From contig NZ_KZ119600.1 of the NCBI RefSeq assembly GCF_002153425.1, positions 3,745,743 through 3,809,742 on the forward strand: a stretch of DNA of 64,000 nucleotides. Reading direction: 5' to 3'. A program made the translations under genes and the position numbers. The DNA is from Litchfieldia alkalitelluris. GTDB taxonomy: Bacteria > Bacillota > Bacilli > Bacillales > Salisediminibacteriaceae. How positions within the stretch are numbered: the first letter of the stretch is position 1; each line of letters begins with the position of its first letter. The notes below the pieces were generated by a model, which saw only the letters and a program-made list of their open reading frames with translations, ran no database searches and was not told the DNA's origin. Shown one piece after another: positions 43,092 through 53,008 of this stretch.

Positions 43092-44513
43092 TTAAATAGT
43101 AGTTTTATATGATTTAAATTGTTTACCTTTGAATAGGTCAAAATTCAATCGAGAATCAGCGTCCAAATAGAGCAACCCTAGAAATTTATCTGTTTTATCA
43201 TCAAACTCATCATAATTTCCAGGTTTAGGTGTGAACTCTCCAAAATAGAGTCCATCTTCTGTTTTGAGAAAGTCTATTCTAATGAACGGAGCTGGTACTT
43301 TCGAACTCAATGATTCAGCCAATTCTAAGTCGGACTCTCGAAACCCTTTTCCAGTGAATAGTTCATTGTCATATTTACCTGTTTTAATCATTTCTCCAGA
43401 TGGAGTCCACCAGCAATATCTAAGCTTAGGGTGTCTTTCTATTTCAAGGACTAATCCAACTTTCCCATAGAAGCAATAAAACTTAAGGTCTCTTGCAGGA
43501 ACTTGAGAATTCTTATTTTCGAGTAATAGTTCCTCGATCATCCATTCATCGTCCTGTACCCATCCTGCCTCTATGTCTTCTTTCATATTAGCTGTTAACT
43601 CTTCCCAACTGTTTAGTATTTTGCTTCTTTTTATGTCATATATTTTACTTTCATTAAATACGAGATAAACTCCCCTGGAACCAGCACCATTCAATGGCTT
43701 GATAACGATATTCTTCTGTTTTTCAATGGTGTTATATTGAAATATATCTTCAGAAAACCATGGTCTTTTAATACCTAAAGTATCAATAAATTTGTAAGCA
43801 AGAACTTTATCATCTAGTATCCATTCAGGTAAGTTCCCTCCTAGATATTTTTGTATTGCTCTTGTTGTTAGAGATGCACTGAATGAAGCAGCTTCAGCAA
43901 TCTCTATTTCTGGTGAATGTTCTACCTCCCTAACAATAAACTCAGGAATTTCTTCCAAATTTAAAGTTTTTAATACTTTTTTATAAGCCAAAACCTTATA
44001 ATCCTCTCGATCATGTTTGAAGAGTTTGGCTGCATATTTTAAGGAGGCGTTGTATTGTTTATCATTCATTTGTTTTGCTTGAATGAGCCAATCCAATTTC
44101 TCAAAGAAAGTTCCGTCTTTTTTGGTCTGTTTAAGATCTTTAGACAAATCAGTTTCTCTATCCAGAATTTTTTTGAGTCTAGTCACTTCTTGATAATGTT
44201 TGGTTTGAATTGTCGCCAATTCTTGTTTTAACCCTATCACTTCAGCACGAAGGGAAACATTCTCAGTACTCAACTCTGTGTACTTTTTAGAACTTAACCT
44301 AGATAAGAATGACTGCTGTCTAACTAGCCATTTTCGGAGTGGTCTTGAATATTTCCACTTTCGACTTGTAGCTAGCTTTTTAATCTCTTTTTTAGTTTTC
44401 AAATTTTCTCTTTGGAGTTCTTTAAGCTCTACTTCTTTTTTCATGATATCACTAACCAAAATCTCAACATTTCCATCAGAACTCGTATTACTATCGTGGA
44501 ACCTATTCACCAA
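43092..44513 (-). CDS. TupA-like ATP-grasp protein with N-terminal coiled coil
   Basis: A 473-residue protein. Residues about 15-130: coiled coil containing the shared motif TSRKWKYSRPLRKWL. Residues about 190-470: ATP-grasp domain of the TupA-like type, with IVIKPLNGAGSRGVYLVF, ARDLKFYCFYGKVGLVLEIE, VPAPFIRIDFLKTEDGLYFG and GEFTPKPGNYDEFDDKTDKF. TupA of the alkaliphile Bacillus halodurans C-125 is linked to synthesis of teichuronopeptide, a polyglutamate/polyglucuronate wall polymer. The start is TTG at 44513 or GTG at 44510, both close to GGGGAG. It is the first of the ATP-grasp genes in transcription order, 24 bases after a double glycosyltransferase. Confidence 0.85.
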   Translation of the reverse strand: MVNRFHDSNTSSDGNVEILVSDIMKKEVELKELQRENLKTKKEIKKLATSRKWKYSRPLRKWLVRQQSFLSRLSSKKYTELSTENVSLRAEVIGLKQELATIQTKHYQEVTRLKKILDRETDLSKDLKQTKKDGTFFEKLDWLIQAKQMNDKQYNASLKYAAKLFKHDREDYKVLAYKKVLKTLNLEEIPEFIVREVEHSPEIEIAEAASFSASLTTRAIQKYLGGNLPEWILDDKVLAYKFIDTLGIKRPWFSEDIFQYNTIEKQKNIVIKPLNGAGSRGVYLVFNESKIYDIKRSKILNSWEELTANMKEDIEAGWVQDDEWMIEELLLENKNSQVPARDLKFYCFYGKVGLVLEIERHPKLRYCWWTPSGEMIKTGKYDNELFTGKGFRESDLELAESLSSKVPAPFIRIDFLKTEDGLYFGEFTPKPGNYDEFDDKTDKFLGLLYLDADSRLNFDLFKGKQFKSYKTTI

Positions 44514-44537
44514 ATGACCACTCCCCTCATAATAAAC

Positions 44538-47204
44538 TTAGTCATGCTCTTGTAACCTTTTTTGATGTTTACTATAGCCAAAATTCTTTTCCACATAGTC
44601 ATAAGCTCGCTTCACTTGATCAATATAATAAGCATCGTCTGCCATAATCTCATGTATCCTTTGCCGTACTTCCTTTGGTTTAGCGTATATTGCTGCATTA
44701 CCAAATAACTCTTCATAGCTAGGGTCTATAATAACAGGGACACCTACTGCCATCGCTTCAAAGATTACTCTACCAAAGGCTTCAACCCAGTCTGGATGTG
44801 TATAGTAGACAAACACATCTATTTCCGATAAAAAGTCCTTTGGGTGAAGTTCACCAAACTCATGTACTTTCCAGTTTGTCGGTAGTCGTCCAATAATTTC
44901 TTTCGGTACATCAGCTCCCCCTAAAACGTGTATTTCGTAATCATTTGATTCAGGGTAGATTTCTAATAGTTCTTCTGGATCTGATGGCCATTTCACATAT
45001 TGCGAACGTGAATGACGGCCTATTTTTATAACAGATGATTGTGAAGGAAAATGCTCTTTTCTTTTCCATTCACTTAGATCAATAATATTTACCCAGTAAT
45101 TTTCGGACAAATTAATCGATTTTAATTGCTTAGAATGTTGATTTAATAAAGTTTCTCGAATCTTTGGCCCAATAGGATACCATACTCCCGTTTGACCAAA
45201 GTAATGCTCTAGATTCTGAACACATTGATTAATATTGTATAGAGTCCTTCCTTCCTCACTATATTCCCTTTTTGGCGGCTGATTTATAATCACTTTTACT
45301 TTGCCAGCTTCAACATTAGGAACATACTTCTGCAATTCTTGTAAAACTGGAGGGTGTCTCACAATTAGAACGTCACAACTTATATTTTCACCATAAACAA
45401 CAAACTCTACTTCATTTCCATCAACAAGTTCACGAACTTTAGGGTTAATATCTTCCTCAGAATGAAAATCATAACGATTTAGTTGTATTAATCCTGTCTT
45501 CATTCCAAACTTCTTCTGTGCTTTTATTTCTTCTATATTGGACATGTTTGTCCCACCCAATAGTCTGAACTCAGATGCAATTACAACATCAAAATGGCGA
45601 TTCTCTCCAACCTTAACCTTCCGTTTAGGTAACATAGGTTCTGGTACAGGGAACGGTCTTTTTGAGGGAGATAACTCATAGTTTAAGTTATTTGTATTAT
45701 CGTGAAAATTCTTATAGCTATCTAAATACTCTTTTCGTGCTCCCATAAAAAAACCGTGATATCCAAAGACGCTATTACCAGTTAAGGAGCCTTTTGTCTG
45801 TCTCTGAAATGACAAAGGACCTGTCTCTAAATCCACTACTTTTTCATCTCCGAAGTATAGCTTAAGTCTACGTTTAAATTCACCATCTGCACCAAACCTA
45901 ACTTCATCCCAGAAACCAATTGCTTCTAAAACTTTTTCACGTCGAAACATTAGGGAGGACATATTGGCAAACATGTATCCTGGTTTATTTCTACGGTAGA
46001 ACACTAAATCCTCAGTGGCCCTCGCCTGTTGAGATGTATTTGCAATGACAGATTTATTTTTTATAAGGTGTGTAACTTGTACCTTTATTTTATCGGGATG
46101 AGACCAATCATCGGCATCGTTGACCGTAACAAAGTCTCCAGTCGCATTATTCAATGCAATGTTTCGTGCGACATATGCACCACCATTTTTCTTTGTTCTA
46201 AAGAGCTTCACTCTAGAATCTTTTTTTACATAATCCTCTATTATTGTAACTGTATTATCAGTACTACAGTCATCCACTATAAGAACTTCTATATTGCTCC
46301 AGCTTTGCTTTAAAATAGATTGAATGGAAGTATGAATGACATCCTCGGCGTTAAATACAGGTACAATAATAGAAACTTTCGGTTCAACCAAGTTGTCTTT
46401 TGTTTTAGCGACTATTTCATATCCTTCTATTTTCAATCTATCATATAAAGATTTTTCACCATCTATAACAGCACTGATGTTTGCTAAATTATATAAATTT
46501 AAAAGCTTATTGATCCACTTAAGACGCTCTTCAGGAGATTCTTCTAAACTCGCTCCTGCCAAAAATAGATCAGGGTGTTCTTCCATACGAAGTGCTCGTT
46601 GAATTACTTTTTTCCCCTTATCTGTTTCTTTAAGTATTTTGTAACAATCCGCTTTCATAATGGCTTCTTTCCTCAAGGAGACTTTGCTCTTGTCTCCTCT
46701 CATAGCTAACTTTAGGTAACGTAGGCATTTGTTTGCACCTTCTTCATTGCCTTGATTAGCATACCAGAGGGCTAGTTCCCAATAGGCCATTCTTTCTAAA
46801 TAAAAGTTGTTTGTTGTTGATGCAAGTTCTTCTAAATCTCGCAGTGATCGATCAACAAATCCCAACTCGTATAAGGAATACTTCAGACGTTTTATTCTCT
46901 TTTTAGCAGTTTTTTCATTACCAGATTTAAATAGTACATACCAACTTTGTTTTCCCGTTAAGCAGAGTAATACTTTTCTTAGGAAGCTTACTCCCCTTTT
47001 AAGTCTTCTTAGAACTTTCCAGATTACACTTTGTTTTACTAGTTCAAATTCACGGTTCATTTGATAGAGTTCTTTTTTAAGTTCCTCATGACGTTTTTCT
47101 TCCATTGCAATATCATTTTCTAACTTATTCAATTCTTGTTCTAATTCTGCTTTCTTCAACTGTTTGGGGGTGAGTCCTTTTTTATCATTACTAATTCCTA
47201 TCAC
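44538..47204 (-). CDS. Double-domain glycosyltransferase (GT2 plus GT4-like)
   Basis: An 888-residue protein. Residues 1-60: coiled coil with QSVIWKVLRRLKRGVSFL, the shared locus motif. About 85-245: helical repeats of TPR character (YWELALWYANQGNEEGANKC). About 275-480: GT-A domain (VSIIVPVFNAEDVIHTSIQS, VLIVDDCSTDNTV, NDADDWSHPDK, a DxD-like site). About 545-880: GT-B-like domain (ASEFRLLGGTNMSNIEEIKA, KIGRHSRSQYVKWP, YYTHPDWVEAFGRVIFEAM, EAMAVGVPVI). It would add sugars in the cytosol to a lipid-linked polymer. It starts at a GTG inside the end of the preceding gene (14-base overlap), 7 bases after GAGGAG, and is paralogous to that gene. Confidence 0.92.
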   Translation of the reverse strand: MIGISNDKKGLTPKQLKKAELEQELNKLENDIAMEEKRHEELKKELYQMNREFELVKQSVIWKVLRRLKRGVSFLRKVLLCLTGKQSWYVLFKSGNEKTAKKRIKRLKYSLYELGFVDRSLRDLEELASTTNNFYLERMAYWELALWYANQGNEEGANKCLRYLKLAMRGDKSKVSLRKEAIMKADCYKILKETDKGKKVIQRALRMEEHPDLFLAGASLEESPEERLKWINKLLNLYNLANISAVIDGEKSLYDRLKIEGYEIVAKTKDNLVEPKVSIIVPVFNAEDVIHTSIQSILKQSWSNIEVLIVDDCSTDNTVTIIEDYVKKDSRVKLFRTKKNGGAYVARNIALNNATGDFVTVNDADDWSHPDKIKVQVTHLIKNKSVIANTSQQARATEDLVFYRRNKPGYMFANMSSLMFRREKVLEAIGFWDEVRFGADGEFKRRLKLYFGDEKVVDLETGPLSFQRQTKGSLTGNSVFGYHGFFMGARKEYLDSYKNFHDNTNNLNYELSPSKRPFPVPEPMLPKRKVKVGENRHFDVVIASEFRLLGGTNMSNIEEIKAQKKFGMKTGLIQLNRYDFHSEEDINPKVRELVDGNEVEFVVYGENISCDVLIVRHPPVLQELQKYVPNVEAGKVKVIINQPPKREYSEEGRTLYNINQCVQNLEHYFGQTGVWYPIGPKIRETLLNQHSKQLKSINLSENYWVNIIDLSEWKRKEHFPSQSSVIKIGRHSRSQYVKWPSDPEELLEIYPESNDYEIHVLGGADVPKEIIGRLPTNWKVHEFGELHPKDFLSEIDVFVYYTHPDWVEAFGRVIFEAMAVGVPVIIDPSYEELFGNAAIYAKPKEVRQRIHEIMADDAYYIDQVKRAYDYVEKNFGYSKHQKRLQEHD

Positions 47205-49713
47205 TTAAGAACTCCTCCAGTCTAGATGCATGTTTTGAGTATCCAAAATGTTCTTCTACATAACGATATGCTTTTTCTACCTGTGACATATAGAGTGTTT
47301 CATTACTCATCAGCTTGCGTATCTCATTTTCAACGTCATCTATTTCAGCATAAATTGCCGCTTCTCCAAATAATCCCTTGTATTTAGGGTGAATAATAAC
47401 TGGGACTCCAACAGCCATTGCCTCAAAGATAACTCGGCCGAAAGCTTCTACCCAGTCAGAATGCGTATAATAAACAAATACATCTAGTTCTGCTAAAAAA
47501 TCTTTAGGATGTATTGCTCCAAATTCAGTCACTCTCCAATTAGAAGGCAAATCTTTCAGCACTTTCTTAGGAGAATTCGCTCCACCTAAAACGTGAACTT
47601 CATATTCCTTAGTTTCAGGATATATTTTAAGTAATGATTCTCTATCCTCCGGCCACTTTACATACTGGTCCCTAGAATGGCGTCCAATTTTTATTACTTG
47701 ATTGTTAGGTAATGAATCCCGTTTCCATTCATCCACATTAATAATATTCATCCAATCGTTATCGGCCAATGTAACATAGTCAAGCTCCTCAGTATGATGA
47801 TTTAATAATGATTCCCTAACAAGTGGCCCAATAGGATACCATGTACCCTTACTCCCAAAATACTGTTCTAAATGGCTAGCACAGTTTTTTAACTCATATA
47901 ATGTTGTCCCACTTTCACTATAATCCCTCTTTGGTGGTTGATTCACAATGACACTTATATGCTTTGCTTCAACATGAGGAATATATTGCTGCCAGTCCTG
48001 GAGTATAGGTGGGTGGCGGACGATTAATAAATCACAGCTCACTTTTTCACCGTATACCACCATTTGGACAGAGTCTCCATCTAAAAGCTCTCTAACTTTA
48101 GGATTCATAGAATCTACGGAATTTAAGTCATATCTAGACATTTGTATTAATCCAGTACGTAAACTCCTCTCTTTTTGCGCTTTAATCTCTTCTATATTTG
48201 ACATATTTGTGCCACCGAGTAGTCTAAATTCAGAAGCTATAATGACATCAAAATGTCTTATACCATTATTTTTGCTTTCACGGTTTGGCCACATGGGCTC
48301 GGGTACTGGGAACAATCTTTTCTCCACTGGAAATGGATAAAATAAATTACTGGAGTTTTTTTCATGATAAAACTCATGGGCTTCTGCATATTCTTTACGC
48401 ACGCCAAAGAAGTATCCTGGAAATCCAAATGCAGAATGCCCTGTTAAGGACGACTCTGATTGGCGTTGAAAAGATAAAGGTGCAGTCTGGAGTTCAACTA
48501 CAGATTTTTCTCCAAACACTTTTTTAACTCTTTTCACAAACTCAGAATCACCTGCAAACCTGACAGAATCCCAATAACCCAGTTTATCTAGTACAGGTTT
48601 ACTTCGAAACATAAAGGAAGACATGTTACTAAAGACATATTCTCCTGGTTTTCCCCGTCTATAAAACTTTAGATCCTCAGTTACTCTTGCCTGCTGAGAG
48701 AAATTAGCCATAATATGTTTATTCTTAATCAGGTGATTTACCTGTGTTGCAATTTTCTCTGGATGAGACCAATCGTCAGCATCGTTAATAGTAATAAAGT
48801 CTCCTGTCGCTATCTTTAGTGCATGGTTTCGAGCTACATACGCACCTCCGTTTGAAACGGTTTGTATTAACTTGACACGTGAATCGTTTTTTTCATACTT
48901 CTCAACAACTGATACAGTATTATCAGAACTACAGTCATCAGCTACAATTATTTCGATATTTCCCCACGTTTGGTTTAACATAGATTCTATAGATGTCCTT
49001 ATCATATCCCCAGCGTTATATGCAGGTATGATAACTGTAACTTTCACTTCACTATCAACTTTTTCAAGTGAACTATTTACTTGTATAGCATCGTAAGGAC
49101 TTATGTCGTATCCAGATTTTAAGTTTACATTTTCGCATTCAAACAAAGATAATGCACGATTTATCCAAGGAAGACGTTCTTCTACCGTAGTTTCAAGGTT
49201 AGCTCTTGCAAAAAATAAATCTACATGAGCTTTTCTATTCAGTGCTTCCATGACACAGTCCTTACCACGCTCAAGCTCCCCCATAATGTCATAACATTCA
49301 GCCATTAAAACGGTAATTTTTCTAAAAAAATCACTGTCTTTTTCATTTAGGGCCAACTTTTCAAGTAGCGACACGCACTTAATAGCATGATCCTTGTCAT
49401 ATTGATTTGCATGCCAAAGTGCTAGCTCCCAAGAAGCTAGCTTTTTTAAATATACATCATCACTATTTGCTATTATTTCTTCCAAATCAGCTAATGCTCG
49501 ATCTTTTATACCTAATGTATACAACCGGTACTTAATTCTTTCAATTTTTCTCAACTGCGTCCTTTTTTTTCCTGGTTTTATAATGCTCTTTAACTTTTCC
49601 TTTTGTTGCTGAGTCAATAAATTAGACAGATATTCTTTATGCTTTGTTTTAAGAGCCCTGTATAGTACCCAGTCTATCCCTTCAGCAATTATCTTTTTGA
49701 TTACTCTTATCAT
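47191..49713 (-). CDS. Double-domain glycosyltransferase (GT2 plus GT4-like), paralogue
   Basis: An 840-residue protein colinear with the 888-residue one, without its N-terminal coiled coil. It has a TPR-like helical region (about 60-215, WELALWHANQYDKDHAIKCV), GT-A domain (about 235-440; VTVIIPAYNAGDMIRTSIES, IVADDCSSDNTVSVVEKY, NDADDWSHPEK) and GT-B-like domain (about 500-835; ASEFRLLGGTNMSNIEEIKA, GRHSRDQYVKWPED, YYTHSDWVEAFGRVIFEAM). The strong conservation of the GT-B part between the two paralogues (EAFGRVIFEAMAVGVPVII in both) suggests similar donors. It follows the ABC ATPase gene by 35 bases. Confidence 0.92.
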   Translation of the reverse strand: MIRVIKKIIAEGIDWVLYRALKTKHKEYLSNLLTQQQKEKLKSIIKPGKKRTQLRKIERIKYRLYTLGIKDRALADLEEIIANSDDVYLKKLASWELALWHANQYDKDHAIKCVSLLEKLALNEKDSDFFRKITVLMAECYDIMGELERGKDCVMEALNRKAHVDLFFARANLETTVEERLPWINRALSLFECENVNLKSGYDISPYDAIQVNSSLEKVDSEVKVTVIIPAYNAGDMIRTSIESMLNQTWGNIEIIVADDCSSDNTVSVVEKYEKNDSRVKLIQTVSNGGAYVARNHALKIATGDFITINDADDWSHPEKIATQVNHLIKNKHIMANFSQQARVTEDLKFYRRGKPGEYVFSNMSSFMFRSKPVLDKLGYWDSVRFAGDSEFVKRVKKVFGEKSVVELQTAPLSFQRQSESSLTGHSAFGFPGYFFGVRKEYAEAHEFYHEKNSSNLFYPFPVEKRLFPVPEPMWPNRESKNNGIRHFDVIIASEFRLLGGTNMSNIEEIKAQKERSLRTGLIQMSRYDLNSVDSMNPKVRELLDGDSVQMVVYGEKVSCDLLIVRHPPILQDWQQYIPHVEAKHISVIVNQPPKRDYSESGTTLYELKNCASHLEQYFGSKGTWYPIGPLVRESLLNHHTEELDYVTLADNDWMNIINVDEWKRDSLPNNQVIKIGRHSRDQYVKWPEDRESLLKIYPETKEYEVHVLGGANSPKKVLKDLPSNWRVTEFGAIHPKDFLAELDVFVYYTHSDWVEAFGRVIFEAMAVGVPVIIHPKYKGLFGEAAIYAEIDDVENEIRKLMSNETLYMSQVEKAYRYVEEHFGYSKHASRLEEFLSDRN

Positions 49714-49748
49714 CTCAACACCGCCAAAGCAATAATTTTAACTAGTGG

Positions 49749-51302
49749 TTATTTCTTTTTCCTTAATACTTCTTCCCTGTACATTTCAACCACTTCTTCA
49801 GAAGGGCCATCAGCTCGAATTTTTCCTTTTTCAATCCAAATTGCTCGTGTACATACTTTTTCAACAAATTTCATACTGTGAGAAACGATGATGACTGCTT
49901 TTGCTTGTTCCATCATATCTTGTATTTTTTCACTAGCCTTCTGTTTAAAAGCTGCATCCCCTGTAGATAATGCTTCATCTATAATGAAGATATCTGGCTG
50001 TAGTGTTGCAGCTATAGAGAACCCTAATCTAGCTTTCATTCCACTTGAGTAAGATTTTACTGGCTTATCTATTGCTTTTTCTAATTCAGCGAAATTAACT
50101 ATTTTCGGATAGTCTCGAATTACTCTTTCCTTTGGTATACCTAACAGCATTCCATTCAAATAAACATTATCCGTCCCTGTCAGTTGAGGGTTGAATCCTG
50201 TTCCATAATTTAATAGAGCAGTGGTTTCTCCATTTAATTTAATCTTTCCTTCGTCAGGTGTAAGAATATTGGTTAAGACTTTACATAAAGTACTTTTCCC
50301 AGCACCATTATGACCAATAATACCAACTACCTCACCTTCATTAATTTCAAAACTTAAACCATTTAGTGCCCAAAATTTTTCTTTCTTAAATCTATTTGAA
50401 ACATGATAAGACACACTAATATTATCAGCCTTTACTACAGGAATGTTTTTTACAGTAGTACTTGTTTTCTTCAGCTCTAGTCTCTCACGTTTTTTATTCT
50501 TCCTTACTGGTATAGTAGCTTTATATTGTTTAATTATTTCTTTCGGCTCTCCTACAGCTTTTATTTCACCTTTATCTAGCCAAATGAGCCTATCGCAGTT
50601 TTTCCTTGCATATCGAAGACTGTGAGTAACTAAAATCACCATCTTTGCTTTTTTCACTAACTCTTTCATTTTTGCTGCCGCTTTATTTCCAAAAAGAGCA
50701 TCGCCTGTATTGAGAGCTTCATCAAGGATAAGAATTTCCGGTTCTAGATAAGCTTGAACACTAAAACCAAGTCTTGCCTTCATACCACTTGAATAGCGTT
50801 TCATAGGCTGTTCAAAGAATTCACCTAAACCGGAGAATTCCTTAATATCATCCAAGAATTCATTTATTTTTCGTTTTTCTATACCTAGCATCATCCCATT
50901 TAATAGAACATTGTCTCTACCAGATAATTCTTTATTAAAGCCCATTCCCATTGAAAACAATGCCGATACTCGTCCATCCACTTTAATTGAGCCCTCATCT
51001 GGGTGTAGAATACCAGATATTAATTTGCATAAAGTCGTTTTACCAGCACCGTTTGATCCTATAATCCCTAATATTTCACCTTTATAACCAACAAAGTTCA
51101 TATTCCTTATAGGCCAAACCACTTTTTCTTTCTTATCTGTATTATCCTTAGATTTTCTTTTATTAAGAAAATCTATTACATAGGATTTATAATCATCACT
51201 TCGAACACCAGAAAGAAAGGAAACTCCAAGATTTTGAGCCTTTAATACAACTTCTCTTTGATCTAGTGCAAGCGCATTATTTTTATTTTCGGTATTATCC
51301 AT
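49749..51302 (-). CDS. Polysaccharide ABC exporter ATPase, tandem duplicated (TagH/Wzt-like)
   Basis: A 517-residue protein made of two complete nucleotide-binding domains. Domain 1 (about 15-255): GIIGSNGAGKTTLCKLISGI, YSSGMKARLGFSVQAYLEPE, ILDEALNTGDALF, VTHSLRYARKNCDRLIW. Domain 2 (about 285-515): GIIGHNGAGKSTLCKVLTNI, YSSGMKARLGFSIAATLQPD, IIDEALSTGDAAF, VSHSMKFVEKVCTRAIW. Both keep the Walker A lysine, the signature and the Walker B glutamate. TagH/Wzt ATPases are normally one domain acting as dimers, so this fusion is unusual. It drives export of the lipid-linked polymer with the permease encoded just upstream. Confidence 0.94.
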   Translation of the reverse strand: MDNTENKNNALALDQREVVLKAQNLGVSFLSGVRSDDYKSYVIDFLNKRKSKDNTDKKEKVVWPIRNMNFVGYKGEILGIIGSNGAGKTTLCKLISGILHPDEGSIKVDGRVSALFSMGMGFNKELSGRDNVLLNGMMLGIEKRKINEFLDDIKEFSGLGEFFEQPMKRYSSGMKARLGFSVQAYLEPEILILDEALNTGDALFGNKAAAKMKELVKKAKMVILVTHSLRYARKNCDRLIWLDKGEIKAVGEPKEIIKQYKATIPVRKNKKRERLELKKTSTTVKNIPVVKADNISVSYHVSNRFKKEKFWALNGLSFEINEGEVVGIIGHNGAGKSTLCKVLTNILTPDEGKIKLNGETTALLNYGTGFNPQLTGTDNVYLNGMLLGIPKERVIRDYPKIVNFAELEKAIDKPVKSYSSGMKARLGFSIAATLQPDIFIIDEALSTGDAAFKQKASEKIQDMMEQAKAVIIVSHSMKFVEKVCTRAIWIEKGKIRADGPSEEVVEMYREEVLRKKK

Positions 51303-51317
51303 AATATAAAACCTCTT

Positions 51318-52112
51318 TTATAGCATTTTAATAATTTTATGCTCATTTTTATTAAAGTGAGAAAGTAGAAAGACAATCGCAACTAATGACATAATAAAAA
51401 TAATAATTAAACCAGTAAATGAAGGTACCGAATGGTACATGATAATATCACGATACCCACCTACAATATGTGAAAATGGATTTAGAATAATTAACCATTC
51501 TAGCCATGGGTACGTATCAAGCGCTCCTCTCAAACGTCCACCTTCCCAAATAACTGGTGAGGAGTAGAACCAAATTCTCGTTAAGTGAGTCAACAGATTA
51601 TCAATATCTCTAATAAAAACACATATATAAGAAACAAATAAGCTTATAGCCAATAAGAAAACTAATTGTATAAATATAATTAGAGGTAAGAAAACAATAT
51701 GCCAACCTGGAACCACGCCTGAAAAGACAAGGAATATAGCAATTATGATCAAACCAAATGTAAAGTTAATCAATTGAGTAAAAGTAACGGTCAATGGAAA
51801 TATTGCTTTAGGCAAATTCACTTGACTGATAATAGAACTTTGTTTAACTATAGCCTTGGCAGATGTATTTACTGTCGTATTTGTCCAACGCCAAGCCACT
51901 AAACCTATTACTAAGAATAAGGCGAAATTCTCTCCCCCGCGTCCTAATAAGATTACCATTAAAAAGTAATAAACTAGCACCCCTAACAATGGATCTAACA
52001 GCCACCAAAAGTAACCTAAATAACTGTTACGATGTTCGGCTTTCAACCCGGACTTCACTAAATATATAATTAAGTCTTTCCGCTTTACCATTTCATTAAT
52101 ATAGTCACGCAT
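51318..52112 (-). CDS. ABC-2 type polysaccharide export permease (TagG/Wzm-like)
   Basis: A 264-residue membrane protein with six hydrophobic segments and the Wzm/TagG N-terminal stretch RKDLIIYLVKSGLKAEHRNS followed by YLGYFWWLLDPLLGVLVYYF. Later motifs are VGLVAWRWTNTTVNTSAKAI and WFYSSPVIWEG, and a C-terminal NPFSHIVGGYRDIIMYH. I start it at the ATG at 52112, downstream of AGGCGGTG; the frame extends to a TTG at 52142 without a ribosome site. It forms the membrane half of the exporter whose ATPase gene follows 15 bases later. Confidence 0.93.
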   Translation of the reverse strand: MRDYINEMVKRKDLIIYLVKSGLKAEHRNSYLGYFWWLLDPLLGVLVYYFLMVILLGRGGENFALFLVIGLVAWRWTNTTVNTSAKAIVKQSSIISQVNLPKAIFPLTVTFTQLINFTFGLIIIAIFLVFSGVVPGWHIVFLPLIIFIQLVFLLAISLFVSYICVFIRDIDNLLTHLTRIWFYSSPVIWEGGRLRGALDTYPWLEWLIILNPFSHIVGGYRDIIMYHSVPSFTGLIIIFIMSLVAIVFLLSHFNKNEHKIIKML

Positions 52113-52200
52113 GATACGACATACACCGCCTATTAAATACAAGATATTATTTCATTTCTCCAGTAGTGTTCATCATAAGCTTAGGTTATAAACGAACTAA

Positions 52201-52977
52201 CTAACTAGTGTATTTCCTAACTTTATAATAAACATAATGTAAAAAATACCAACTACTTTTTAAAAATCCTAACTTTTCAATCTCCCTATATAACTTCCAA
52301 TTCTGCTTTGCCATCTTAAGCTTATTACTTGAAAGTGAGTTCCCCACTTCCCTATATTTTGCTAAAACTTCTTGCAAACCATAAGCTTGGAACCCTTTTT
52401 TGCATAGCGATAACCATAAAGCATAATCTTGGCGAGAGCGAATGTTCACCATTTCAACATTCCCCACCTTTGTTTTATCTAACATGACTGTTAAGCAGCC
52501 TATCATATTTTGTTTCAATAAATGAGAGTATGAAACAACCTCTGGTGCCTCTATAATTGTACCACTTTCGACACCATTTTCATCTACATTTCTATATTTA
52601 GTAAATGAAAAAGCAATTCCCTTCTCTTCCATGAATTGCAACTGTTTTTCAAGCTTTTTTGGCAGCCACTGATCATCACTATCGAGAAACGCTATATATC
52701 GTCCTCGTGAATTCCTTATCGCAGTATTCCTAGCAACGGCAGGACCACTGTTTTCCATTAACTGAATCAACTTAATTCTCTTGTCTTGTGTGGCATACTC
52801 TTGAATTATTTTTACCGTCTCATCAGTAGAACAATCATCAACAATAATCATTTCCCAGTGAGGATAGGTTTGATTTTGTACTGATTGAATTGTTTCTTCA
52901 ATGAACCTCGCTGAATTGAATGCGGGAGTTATGACAGAAACAAGTTTATTGTATTTTTCCTCAACTACTACTCCCAT
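52201..52977 (-). CDS. Family 2 glycosyltransferase
   Basis: A 258-residue GT-A enzyme: VSVITPAFNSARFIEETIQS (residues 13-32), MIIVDDCSTDETVKII, NSGPAVARNTAIRNSRGRYI, AFLDSDDQWLPKKLEKQL (donor-binding DxD-like DSDD at about residue 99). The C-terminal part has the SRQDYALWLSLCKKGF stretch and YREVGNSLS, which is common in short polysaccharide GT2 enzymes. No membrane segment. It acts in the cytosol on a lipid-linked acceptor. It lies between the GT4 genes and the exporter. Confidence 0.93.
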   Translation of the reverse strand: MGVVVEEKYNKLVSVITPAFNSARFIEETIQSVQNQTYPHWEMIIVDDCSTDETVKIIQEYATQDKRIKLIQLMENSGPAVARNTAIRNSRGRYIAFLDSDDQWLPKKLEKQLQFMEEKGIAFSFTKYRNVDENGVESGTIIEAPEVVSYSHLLKQNMIGCLTVMLDKTKVGNVEMVNIRSRQDYALWLSLCKKGFQAYGLQEVLAKYREVGNSLSSNKLKMAKQNWKLYREIEKLGFLKSSWYFLHYVYYKVRKYTS

Positions 52978-53008
52978 TTAATCCACCGCCTGTACAATTA
53001 GGTCACCC

